From Anagrus nilaparvatae (Eukaryota; Arthropoda; Insecta; Hymenoptera; Mymaridae): a stretch of DNA of 64,000 nucleotides. The stretch spans positions 7,730,001 to 7,794,000 of the forward strand of contig JAKSXM010000263.1 of the NCBI GenBank assembly GCA_022575985.1, given 5' to 3'. The position numbers and the translations under genes are program-made. Every line of letters starts with the position of its first letter. The stretch's first letter is position 1. Below are positions 33,233 through 43,940 of this stretch, in pieces. The notes under the pieces were generated by a model that saw only the letters and a program-made list of their open reading frames with translations, did no database searches and had not been told where the DNA came from.

Positions 33233-33710
33233 TACTTTAGACCCTATAAATGATATACGTTTTCGTTTAGAATTGATCCGTATATTCGGGGCTTAACTTT
33301 TTTCAGCCGTTTGTATGGATGCCTAAAATACGGGTTCTATATATTGTTACAGAAAAATTTATACAGACCTGTATTTACTTTACATGTACTTATGGATACG
33401 GTTTTGTAAAATTTTAACCTTATATACGGCTACGAAAAATACGGACCGTAATTTTCTGTTCCCTTATATACGGCATACAGTTAATGCGCATCAAAATCAC
33501 CCGTATTTCCCAACCCCGATTAAACGCTATAATTTCACAGAAGTATATTATATCTAGCTTTTTATCATAGTAGTTCATTGACTTTACTTCTTTACAAAGA
33601 CATTGAGCTGTAACGTTTCGAATTTTTTTTCAGTGTAAATAATAATCAACTGATAGAGATCGTGTAACACGTGTATCTTTTTTTTTAGAAAATTTAAATA
33701 TATTGAGAAT

Positions 33711-34696
33711 ATGGGTCAAAACAATATTCCATCTGGTTTTTATGTATCAACAAAAGATGAAACTGAATTATCTCAACCATCATCAGCGAATGAATGATTA
33801 GAATATAAATCTATCGTAATGCCTTTTTATCCTCAGTTAGTGGCTAATAATGAAATATTTGCACCAACTATTACTTGGAACAATAATTCATGTGGCATCA
33901 GCATCATTATTGAAAATTCAAAATTCCAAAAGTTTATTTGGTTATAGACCATCAGATTCATTAAAATTTGAGAACTATTTATATGTGAATAACAAATTGG
34001 TGTTAAATGGTATACCATTATTATAATTATAATCCTTCGCACTCATTCAAAATTGATTTTGATATTGTAAAGTTTTAGTTCGAAGAGGCATAAATTATAA
34101 GAGTTGTTCTTTCTCATTTCATGATGAGGAATTTCATTCCAAAATGATTCCAAAAAACTTTTTCTATTTATTTTTTTTTAATTATGTTTTGTATTCAGAA
34201 TGGTGAATCGTTGAGTCATGATGCAAATGAAAAAAAAAGAAGATGAAAATAAAGGAGACATTTATAATCAAAAGGTAAATTTTCTTATTTGCTTTTGCTT
34301 TCCAATTATAATTTTTATTTTAATTTCAATTTGTTTCTTAGGTTAATAATAGTTGTTCTAAAGCTCTGAAAATTATGAAGTTATTACCTTCATTGTATAG
34401 GAATAATTTTAAATATTCATTTTAAATATTCTACACACAACCTTGGCGTTTCACCCTACAAGGAATACCATATTCATTTTGTTAATGAACAAACTTTAAA
34501 ATATACGTTAATAACAGGGGAATTTAATCACTTATATTTAGCATGTGAGCAAGAAAAATTTTTGAAATTTAAACAAGATTCGAATCATAAATTTAGAATA
34601 TTATTACATAGTGTTCGCACAAGCAAAATAGTAGAAAAATTATATGCTGATTTTAAATACAAATCTTGCAAAATACAAATTATTAATGTTTTTTAA
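33711..34696 (+). pseudogene. Unrecognised decayed protein-coding gene with a candidate intron
   Basis: Three coding-like pieces. (1) ATG at 33711 gives MGQNNIPSGFYVSTKDETEL, stops at TGA 33795, and stays open to 33948. (2) A second frame at 33840-34025 reads ASLLKIQNSKSLFGYRPSDS. (3) An ATG near 34214 leads to a Lys/Glu-rich stretch, a GTAAAT...TTCTTAG intron (34275-34341, 67 bp), and a downstream frame with GVSPYKEYHIHFVNE and FRILLHSVRTSKIVEKLYAD ending at TAA 34694. A 13-bp direct duplication (34406-34431) shifts the frame. I recognise no family. Composition is less AT-biased than the surroundings, supporting former coding use. Confidence 0.4.
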
Positions 34697-34895
34697 ACTA
34701 AAAGGATGCGTTTTTTTGTGCTATCACTGCTATTTTCCACGAAGATTTCATTATAAAATGAAAAAGTAAATGGTAAAACATTCATATATACAATGCATTA
34801 ATGCATTTTACTAAAAAATATATTCGCGCATATATATACATATACATATACATCTTTATGTTATTGTTGTTGTTCTTATTTTTGGCGGGATTATT

Positions 34896-36445
34896 ATGGC
34901 ATTAATGCATGCAAAAGAACTCTGTATTATCTGTAATCAGCCCAAAATAAAGAGTTACCCTTTGCACAAGTGTTCTACATATGGTAAATATCTACATAGG
35001 AAATGTGCTATACTGACACCTGGCAGTCAATCACTAAACTGTGCAAAGTGTATACCTACTGGTAACAGTAATAATAAAAAGGAAAAGAGGGATAGTACAG
35101 TCAAGAAGGAGAAGAATATAGGTGTAAACTCCGCCCAAAAAGGGAGGGCTTATACCAACAATAAAGGCACACCTTCTACCAGCAGCAGCTCTTTAAAAGC
35201 TCGACTATCCTACTCCGCCACATTAAAATCCAGACGCTCGGACTTAAAATCAATGTCTGAGAGAAAATCAGACTCTACAAATGATGTAAATATATGCTCT
35301 CTTCCACCTCGTGCGAATTTTCAACAACAGTTTGACACTATTACTAAATCGCTTCAAGAACTACAACTGAAATGCACAAAAAACAACAATACTATGATTA
35401 ATTTCCTCAAACAAGAAAATCAACGTTTGAATGACCTTGTACATTTCATGCAGAACTCATTCAGTTTTTCTACATTCACAGCAGAATTACCAGCAACAAA
35501 TATCAAGAAGAAGTCAGACAACAATTATAACTCTCAAAGTAACACTCTTTTTAATAATAATAATAATAAAGAAACTATTAATTTTAATTTGAATAATAAT
35601 AGCTTAGAAAATAATATTAATTTATCTAATTTAGAATCTAATTTTATTTCAAATAATTTTAATTTTAACAGCAATCCTGACGTAATAAATAATCGTGATA
35701 TAAATAATAGTAGAAATGACTGTGATAATAATAATAGTCATTCTAGCCCTGTTAATAATTCTAGTAACACATACTGCAATAAGTACAAAAAATTACGTAT
35801 CACTCAGACAATTACACCTTCTGCCCCATTATCTGTCAATGATAAAAAAAATGATGTTTCGATTGAGAGAAGGGAGCTTTTCATTCAGGGTTTTATGAAA
35901 TTTAATAATGATAATAATTTACAAAAATGGTACTTCCTTATCTCAATCAATCAGACATAACTAGGGTACGATTTGCTCTTCCTAAATCATCCACTTCATA
36001 CAACCAAAAAATAACAACTGAATTCCCCTCTTTCATGATAACTTTGAAAAATCCTGAACTGGTTCAATTAGTGATGCGTACAAAGAAAACTCTTAACTAT
36101 CTTACAACAAAAGACATTGACTTATCCACCTTAAACTCGGAGGTTGCTACTGCCTTGCCAGATAAAAAAATTTTTATTAATGAAGTATTAACATCGACTG
36201 CACGTAATCAATATATATTTATTAAGGAAACTGCTCAGAGATTAGGTTTCAAATTTGTCTGGCATAGCAGTGGTGACTTCCTGGTTAGATGGAGAAATAG
36301 AACGGGGGCATATACAGTAAAGTCAGTTTCTAGACTAAATGCTATCTTTACACTTATTTACCTTAACAGAAGAAATACTCCTAGTCCATTTCGTAACCAA
36401 CATATTAATAGGTTGAACATTACTATAACACATAATTCAGCATGA
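34896..36445 (+). pseudogene. LINE ORF1 (gag-like): PHD-type finger, Asn-rich linker, FP25K-like C-terminus
   Basis: Residues 10-55 show a Cys/His finger: CIICNQ, HKCSTYGKYLHRKC, NCAKC, i.e. the C2-H-C pattern of PHD domains. Then follows a Ser/Lys-rich part, a short coiled-coil stretch (SLQELQLKCTKNNNTMINFL), and a long Asn-rich low-complexity linker encoded by AAT-rich DNA. A frameshift near 35930 moves the frame; the downstream piece ends with NEVLTSTARNQYIFIKETAQ and FKFVWHSSGDFLVRWR, the signature of FP25K-like gag C-termini. Such proteins bind element RNA. Confidence 0.7.
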
Positions 36446-36496
36446 CTAGGAAACAAAGATTCTGCATCCAATAGTCCTTCATTAAAAGTTGGATTT

Positions 36497-38277
36497 TTGA
36501 ATGCATCTTCACTAAAGAAGCATGTATGGCAGATTCGTGATTTTTTGACTAATAATGATTCATATCATGTATTTGGTATTGCTGAAACCAGACTTGGATC
36601 AGATGTCAGTGACAGTGTCATAAATATACCAGGTTATAGTACATTAAGGCAAGATCGCAATACTCATGGTGGTGGAGTTCTCTTATATATTAAAGAGAAT
36701 TTTAAGGCCAAGATATTGTGTTCTTCGAAAACTGAACAAACTGGTAATTCTCTCAGACCTGAATTTCTGCTATGCTCTATCTGGCATGGTAATTCTATAC
36801 AAACATTAATAGCTCTTGTATATCGTCCCCCTGATGTAAATATTAGGTCAGATCGTAAATTCATTGACTCGTTACGCCTACACATTTCAGACTACAGCCA
36901 TAAGGTCATAATTGGTGACTGGAATGCTGATATACTTAACACTAATGACTCTGACACGCGTTTTTTAGATACTCTCATGAGTGACTTATCAGTTAAATTA
37001 ATAAATACTGGTCCATCCTATCACACGATAAAGATACATCCTATCAAATGATAAAGATACTTGGATAGACAGTATTTTTGTTGACAAATGTGATACTGTA
37101 TTAAGCTCTGATCGCCATCTTCCTAATTTTTCAAGTAGACATGATATTATCTCAGTCACCATTGAAATATTCTATCCTGAGCCTCCTAATGTACCAATTA
37201 AATACAAGGCTATTAATACAATAACAGCTCATAATTTGAACAATTAGCTGTCCAAACTTGACTGGAGAGCTTTCTCTCCTGAGACAAATGACTTTGACAT
37301 TGAGCAGGGTCTCTCGACATTGACAAATACTAATAAATAATATACTTAGTGCTATTGACATACTTGCCCCAGATAAAACCTTAAGACCTGAAAAAACTAG
37401 ATTTCCTAAGTGTCCATAAATGATGTTATCCTGGCTGTGTCTCATTTTAGTTCGCAGGCGAAAGATGATGATGAAATTCCTCAAAGTATTATAGCTAAGT
37501 AACTTCCAACAATAGCTTTGCATCTCACCAAACTATTTAATGATTTTCGTATCTCTCTTATGCTTCTTGTCGAAAGTCTTGGAAAAGCTTGCTCATGATC
37601 AGGTGGTGGGCTTCCTGACCAAAAGAAAAGTTTTAGATATATACCAGACTGGCTTTCGCAAACACTACAGCACTCAGTCAGCTTTAATTAAATTAACTGA
37701 TGATATACGCCTGGGCAAGAAAAAGAAGCTAGCCACTCTGTTATTACAGTTTGACTTTTCTAAGGCATTTGACAATGTTTCACCATCTAAACTTCTTCAA
37801 AAACTTCAGGTGATTGGCTTTTCAAGATCATCATTAACCTGGTTCTGGTCATACTTAAGCGGACGTTCCAAGTGTGTTGCTTCCAAAGTATCCTCTTCGT
37901 CTTATCGTGATAGAAACATAGGAGTGCCTCAAGGCTCAGTACTTGGTCCGCTCCTGTTTTGTATATACATGAATGATCTAAAGGATCACTTGAATGAGCA
38001 TAATACTTTCAGGCTCCTGTATGCGGATGATCTTCACATATATGTCCGAACCCCAACGCATCTAATTGAGCAGGGCATACAACAATTATCTAAGTCAGCA
38101 AAAATAGTGGTGTCATGGGCAGAATCAAATGGCTTATCATTAAATATAAAAAAGACCAAGGCTATCGTTTTTGGTTCCTGTAAAACCATAAAAACATTCA
38201 AAAAGCTAGATATACCAAAAGTAAACATCAATATGAATGGTGATTGTATTCCATTTGCGGAGCAAGTTAAAAAACAC
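36497..38277 (+). pseudogene. LINE ORF2: APE endonuclease and reverse transcriptase, damaged
   Basis: Endonuclease: FGIAETRLGSDVSD, GGGVLLYIKENF and VIIGDWNADIL. RT: YQTGFRKHYSTQSALIKLTD, LLQFDFSKAFDNVSP, GVPQGSVLGPLLFCIYMNDL and the catalytic LLYADDLHIY (YADD). Lesions: a duplication of GATAAAGATAC near 37030-37056 that shifts the frame, stops near 37247, 37345 and 37500, and an apparent internal deletion around 37540 removing the first RT blocks. The frame runs into a repeat at 38278. Not functional. Confidence 0.75.
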
Positions 38278-38300
38278 GCCTTTTTATACCAAAAATTTTG

Positions 38301-39394
38301 AACTCGAAAATGAGGTCCTCAGAGTCCGAAAATACTGATTAAGGTATTAAACGCCGAAAACACCCCTTTTTATACCAAAAATTTTTTGATTTTATAGCGA
38401 AAATTGTATATAATCGAAACATCTGGATTATAAATTACAATTGATGACTTCTTGGACGAGAAACGCAGGGCTCAATTCTATAACAATGTTATAAGATAGG
38501 GTTTTTAGGCAATTTTCCATATAACGCTGTCTTATTGCAATTCTAGCAAAATACTTTCATTTGGTCTCATTTTTTTCGTATAAGTTCTACCTTTCAAACG
38601 CCGTAAACCGCAATTTTTCATCACCGATTCTCTTATCGCTATAGTTAGAAAATCAAATGTCCATTTTTTGCCAAAATTGACAAATTAAAATTGCTGTTAA
38701 AATTTTAATTTTTGATGAAAATGAGTCTTAAAAGTCTCAAAAATTTCAATTAAGCTCTAAGTTTTAAAAAAATTTTTACTCCTTCCTTTTCAAATGTTTG
38801 TTTATCAGATATTATAATTTAAAAAAAGAGTCTTAATTTAAGGTTTTTTTAATAAAAATCATATTTTATCACTATGTTATGTCGAGTCATATCTCGAAAA
38901 GGTATAAAGCAAAATAGGCGAGTGAAAAATTTTTCGAAACATGAGACTGGTACAAAATGTTGGAGACCTATAAGACTTATTTTCTTCAAAAATTACAATT
39001 TTAGCAGCAAATTTAAATTTTTGGCAAAAAATGGACATTTGATTTACTAACTATAGCGATTAGAAAATCGGTGATGAAAAATTGCGATTTACGGCGTTTG
39101 AAAGGTAGAACTTATACGAAAAAAATGAGACCAAATGAAAGTATTTTGCTAGAATTGCAATAAGACAGCGTTATATGGAAAATTGCCTAAAAACCCTATC
39201 TTATAACATTGTTATAGAATTGAGCCCTGCGTTTCTCGGCCAAGAAGTCATCAATTGTAATTTATAATCCAGATGTTTCGAATATATACAATTTTCGCTA
39301 TAAAATCCAAAAATTTTTGGTATAAAAAGGGGTGTTTTCGGCGTTTAATACCTTAATCAGTATTTTCGGACTCTGAGGACCTCATTTTCGAGTT
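38301..39394. mobile_element. Fold-back element with ~390-bp near-identical arms (1.09 kb)
   Basis: AACTCGAAAATGAGGTCCTC at 38301 pairs with GAGGACCTCATTTTCGAGTT at 39375-39394, and pairing continues inward to about 38690 and 39010. The arms are almost identical, indicating youth or gene conversion. The left end carries an extra copy of the TTTTTATACCAAAAATTTT motif (38281). It interrupts the RT gene. No transposase inside. Confidence 0.8.
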
Positions 39395-40270
39395 TAGCGA
39401 CACCGAAAACATATTAGAAAGTATAGAAACTAATTGTCGGTATTAGCCAACCACTTGAGAGCTACCCTGGATTTGTGCGACCCCTAAATCGTTCTCAAAT
39501 GAGCTGAAAATTGGTACGGGATCATTTTGTCACCTAAATTTCGACGTACTTCAGGAAGAAAATTTTCAGCGCACTTTTTTTTTTTAGTGAACAAACCTAA
39601 TAGACACATTAGATGGTTACACATCCTAAAAAAATCGCCATTAAGAGCAGAATATTAGCAACCTTGTTAAAATCAAAATAGGGCGCCAGGCGGGTCCCGA
39701 TTCCCGCCAAGAAGTATGAACCGTCTTTTCAACTCTGAATGCAATCACTAAATACCGTAATTGCCCACGACTAGACTCAATCCCAAAAAGTACGGTGTTT
39801 AGAGAGGGTAGTTCGCATGTGACAGACATTCTCTCACACATTTACTCTAATTTATAACACTTATACTGTTTTGATATCGTTGTTGACCCATTGTAGATAG
39901 CCTGCAACGATATACGCAATATACCCCAAATAAGACACAGATAAACACCTGATAATTATAAATATATGTAAAAGATTTTGGTTGAAACTTACTTATAACT
40001 CACTACCTTAAATCATGTCTCACGAATATACCTTAACACTACCATACTACCTTAAATCGTAATTTGTACCTTAACTAATAGGTTATTACCTGAAATCATA
40101 ACTCAATTATTACCCAATCCTTAATTAGTGATAATAATAATAATAACTCTATTAATAATTAGAACGCTCTAAAACAATATTTGTCCCTTTTTAGAGAGGG
40201 AAAGATAGCTTAAGGGGTATTGCTGATTTCTTGAAAATTTTGTTTTTCTTTTTTATTTTTTATGTTGAAA
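39395..40270. other. Spacer without recognisable gene
   Basis: Holds a moderately GC-rich patch at 39650-39840 with no motif in any frame, and an AATAATAATAATAATAA microsatellite near 40130-40146. Possibly the LINE 3' remnant, but I see no support. Confidence 0.4.
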
Positions 40271-40272
40271 TA

Positions 40273-42041
40273 GGGTAGATGAACCAGTGAATGACTAGTT
40301 TCGCGTTTTCTCAAGCTCTAGCGCTTTATTTTTTATTATAAATAAGATTTAAAAAAGATACATACTATTAGTACTACTGTTTAAGGTCTAAAATATGACT
40401 ATATAGCAATTGTAATTTTTTGAATTACTGAACTAATTATCAAATAATAAACATATTTCTTCAAAGCCGAAAAATTACCAGTAATTGACCGGTTACTCCT
40501 AGCAAATGATTGCTGAGGAACCAGTAAATGACTATTTTTTAATACATGCTTTTAAATATCTTTTATATATTTTAAGTATTTGACCTTTACTATTATATTT
40601 TTCGGTTTTTTCTAATATGGTCGACCCAAAAACTCTAAAAATACCAAAAATTAAATTCCTTCATAAGATTTGGGTTTTCGGATTCAATAGAAACGAATTT
40701 TAGATGCTAATTTTCATATTTAATCTTTACCATATTTTTCGGTTTTCCAATATAGCGGATCCAAAAACTCTAAAAATACCAAAAATTAAGATTTGGGGTT
40801 TTTAAGATCAATAGAAACGAATTTAAGATGCAAATTTTCGTATTTGACCTTTACCATATTTTTCGGTTTTCTAATATGGCGGACCCAAAAACTCTAAAAA
40901 CACCAAAAATTAAATTCCTCTATAAAATTTGGATTTTCAATAGAAACAAATTTCAGATGAAAAATTTCAAAATTTGACTTTGCAAATATATTTCGGTTTT
41001 CCTATAAGGAGGACTTGAAAACTAATAACACTAGAAAATCAATTTTCTTCATAAGATTTGGGTTTTTAAGCTCAATAAAAATGAAATTGAGTTGCAAATT
41101 TTGTAGAAAATTCATTTTTGTTTGTTTTTGAAATTTTCGGGTCTGCCATATTGAAAAACCGAAAAATATGGTAAAGCTCAAAAAATTTACATCTAAAATT
41201 CGTTTTTATTAAGGTTGAAACCCCAAATCGTACGAAGGTAATATTTTTGGGTGTTTTTAGAATATTCGGGTCTGCTATATTCGAGAACCGAAAAATATGG
41301 TAAAGGCAAAATATGTTTCTCAAATTCGTTTTTATTGTGTCTGAAAACCCATATCTTATGAAAGATATTCATTTTAGAGTTTTCGGGTTGGCCATATTGG
41401 AAAACTAACCTTACAGATGACTTTATAGTAAGTAAGTATATTTGTGATAAAGGTTAAAAAAATATTAATTTTTATTTAAAATTAATTAATAAGTAAATAA
41501 TTCATATTTTAAATCATGCAATCCGCAAAAATAATTTAATTTATCAAAAAATTAAATAAATAAGTGCACGTGTTCTATAACATTCACTGGTGATGTAATT
41601 TACCATCAGATCCAGTAATTTTGACTAGTGGTCATTCACTAAAACTACCTACGTTACTGATCACCAATGAATGACTGCTGATTAATTTAAATTAAAAGTC
41701 AAACGGAGGTAATTTACGATTAAAATATCTTAATTAATTGTTTTTTAAACATTTATAAATAATATTCAATAAAAAAAAATCATTTAGCGGTATTTTATTT
41801 TTCAAAATAGAATTTCCCAGTTTAGCCGATTTTTCATACTTTTACTACAAAAATGGCGTTTTTTCATAGCCTTTAAATAGCCTGATCATTATTATTTTTC
41901 ACTCGATTGCGGTAGACCTTGGGCCTAAAATAATTATATGAAATGAAAATTTATACATTTATTTATCAGATCGTGGATTAATATTAACTTTTTTATAAAA
42001 TAATAACATTTAAGAAATAATAATTCACTGGTTCATCTACC
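40273..42041. mobile_element. TIR element with TA target duplication and subterminal repeats
   Basis: Left end GGGTAGATGAACCAGTGAAT (40273) and right end, read inward, GGTAGATGAACCAGTGAAT (from 42041), each flanked by TA. Variants of CCAGTGAATGAC recur inside both ends (about 40283, 40483, 40520, 41585, 41625, 41660), resembling subterminal transposase-binding repeats. The interior holds a tandem/inverted array and no transposase. TA duplication would fit Tc1/mariner or related; non-autonomous. Confidence 0.7.
40560..41410 (+). repeat. Array of ~115-bp units, partly inverted, inside the TIR element
   Basis: Plus-oriented units at about 40590-40990 share ATTTTTCGGTTTTC, AATATGG, GACCCAAAAACTCTAAAAAT and ACCAAAAATTAA. 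From about 41100 the order inverts (GCCATATTGAAAAACCGAAA and AATATGGTAAAG). The array is thus a head-to-head structure of about four plus and three minus units. Confidence 0.7.
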
Positions 42042-42355
42042 TATAAGTAAATTCAAGTAAGAATTAATTTCTATAATTATGAAATATCATGTGGTTAAAA
42101 CATGATTTATACGTGTATTAATAATGAGCGGTAGATAAAAGATAAGAAAAAGAGATATGAATTATAATAAAAAGTGAAATTGTAAGTTTGGGTGTTGGCT
42201 CAGTCTGTTTGCGTATAGTTAATAAGAAATGTAACAAATAATGTATAATGTATATATTTAATAAACTTAATTTTATATATTAGAATAAAATATTTAATTA
42301 TTTTAACATGGTAGCATTTCGATGGTTAATGAATATTTCTTAAACTGAGTAATGA

Positions 42356-42991
42356 GTGATGATGAAAATAATAAAAAAAGTGAAAATGCACAAGTTAAAA
42401 AAAGTGATGGCGAAAAGGCAAGAAAATGGAAGTAATGAGGATAATTATATGCACAACACTTTTTGTACAGAGGTTAACTGCAGTACAGGTAATAATATTA
42501 TAGAAGTAAATAATAGCGAGAAAAATAAAATTGATTGGATTTTAGATAGCGGTTGTACCGATCATATAATAAATAATGATAATTATTTTACTGAATGTGT
42601 AAATTTAAAAATGCCAAATAATGTAAAAGAAGGAAATGGGCAAATCATAAAAATTACTATAGTGGGAAATATCTTGAGCACATTTATGATAAATAATCGT
42701 GAAGTTGAAATAAAATTGAAAAATGTTTACTTTGTTAAGGATATGGATAGAAATTTAATTAACTATGGTAGAGTCACGGAAAATAATAAAATTATATCGA
42801 TTGATAATACGGCAAAAATTTCAACAAATGATTTAATAGCGATATCATATAAAGTAAATAATTTGTATAAAATGAGTTGTTTTGTCAATACTAAAGATAA
42901 AAACTTGTTTAACGAGAGAAATGAATATGTTATAGATAAACAAACGTATCTCACAGAATTCAATAATAATATGACGATAAAAGAAAAATAA
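42356..42991 (+). pseudogene. Copia protease region
   Basis: Contains WILDSGCTDHI, the DSG active site of the retropepsin-like aspartic protease, at about residues 61-71, followed by the flap region (KNVYFVKDMDRNLINYGRV). Copia proteases release the mature pol products. A stop at 42989 separates it from a GAG-pre-integrase-like HRKLGHVNFNYLN segment at 42992-43080. Confidence 0.75.
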
Positions 42992-43079
42992 CATAGAAAA
43001 TTAGGGCATGTAAATTTTAATTATTTAAATACTATATGTCAGAATAATTTAGTTGATGGTTTACCTGAAAACATAGAAA

Positions 43080-43865
43080 ATGAGTATTCAAAATGTGGCA
43101 CATATAAGTAATAAAATGCCAAATTTAAGCTTCAAAAATAATCGTCAAAGACCAAATGATATTTTAGAAATTTTTCATACAGATTTAAATGGTCCCCAAA
43201 GGCATACAGGCGTTAATGGTGAAAGATATTTTTTAACTTTTGTCGACGATTACAGCAAGATAGGAAAAGTTTTTACTATTAAATCTAAAAGCGAAATCTA
43301 CGGTTGCTTTGTAGAATATATAAATCAAGTCGAAAATTTAACGGGAAAGAAAATTAAAAAGTTACGATGCGATAATGGGACAGAATATTTAAATAAACAA
43401 ACTTATGACCTAATTAGAGAAATGGGTATATGTATTGATCCTTGTTCACCCTATGTCTATGAATTGAACGGTACCGCAGAAAGATATAATAGATCCGTAA
43501 TGAATAATGCAAGATGTATGTTTGAAGATGCAAAAATAAATATTAAATATTATCCTGAAATTGTTAGAACGGCAGTTTATTTGAAAAACCGAATCTTAGC
43601 TAATACATTAGAAAGAAAGTCCCTTTATGAAATTTTCATGGGAAAAAGACCTGATATTAGTAATTTAAGAATATATGGTAGTAAGATTTTTGTTAGATTA
43701 CCAGAAGTTAAAAGACAAGGTAAATGGGATAGAAAAGCAGATTTGGGCGATTTAGTTGGATACGAAAATGTTGGTTATAGACTTTTATTAAACAAGAAAG
43801 TAATTATTGCTAAACATGTGGATGTAGTAGAAAATGACGTAAAACTAGTAGGTTACCCAAGTTAA
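43080..43865 (+). pseudogene. Copia integrase core
   Basis: Catalytic D in FHTDLNGP (about residue 35), second D in LRCDNGTEY (about residue 97), and E in ELNGTAERYNRSV (about residue 135), the DDE triad of rve integrases. It ends in the copia C-terminal block GKWDRKADLGDLVGY. A single TAA at 43863 interrupts a frame otherwise continuous with the RT ORF. Confidence 0.85.
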
Positions 43866-43940
43866 AATGAAAATGAAAATGAACTTGTAGAAAATCCTGT
43901 AGAAAATAATGTTAAAGAAACGCGTGATATAGATGACATT

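Larger units (their letters stand above)
28363..33488. mobile_element. ~5.1-kb composite palindrome (giant fold-back)
   Basis: Two arm pairs mirror each other. Outer arms 28363-29312 and 32538-33488 share, in inverse orientation, ATTAACCGTATGCCGTATAT-type ends, TAAGCCCCGAATATACGG, tRNA-like segments and CGATACACGTTATGG. Inner arms 30150-30556 and 31967-32348 share TAATATGATAATTAGTATAT and its complement. A 5'-truncated LINE occupies the centre. The left side also has a unique block 29313-30149 rich in CCGTATATACGG-like motifs. No transposase seen; the mode of origin is unknown. Confidence 0.7.
34780..38277 (+). mobile_element. APE-type non-LTR retrotransposon with PHD-type gag (CR1/Jockey range), broken
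   Basis: Plus-strand LINE with ORF1 (34896-36445, one frameshift) and ORF2 (36497-38277, several lesions). The 3' part of ORF2 and the 3' UTR are lost where the fold-back element starts at 38301. The combination of a PHD-like zinc finger and an FP25K-like gag C-terminus with APE endonuclease is known from arthropod CR1/L2/Daphne-like elements; I do not fix the clade. Confidence 0.75.

Noticed and set aside
42309..42326. Certain copia LTR end and primer-binding site
   Set aside because: Only a short TGGTAGC match after AACA; no matching 3' LTR in the window to define LTR boundaries.
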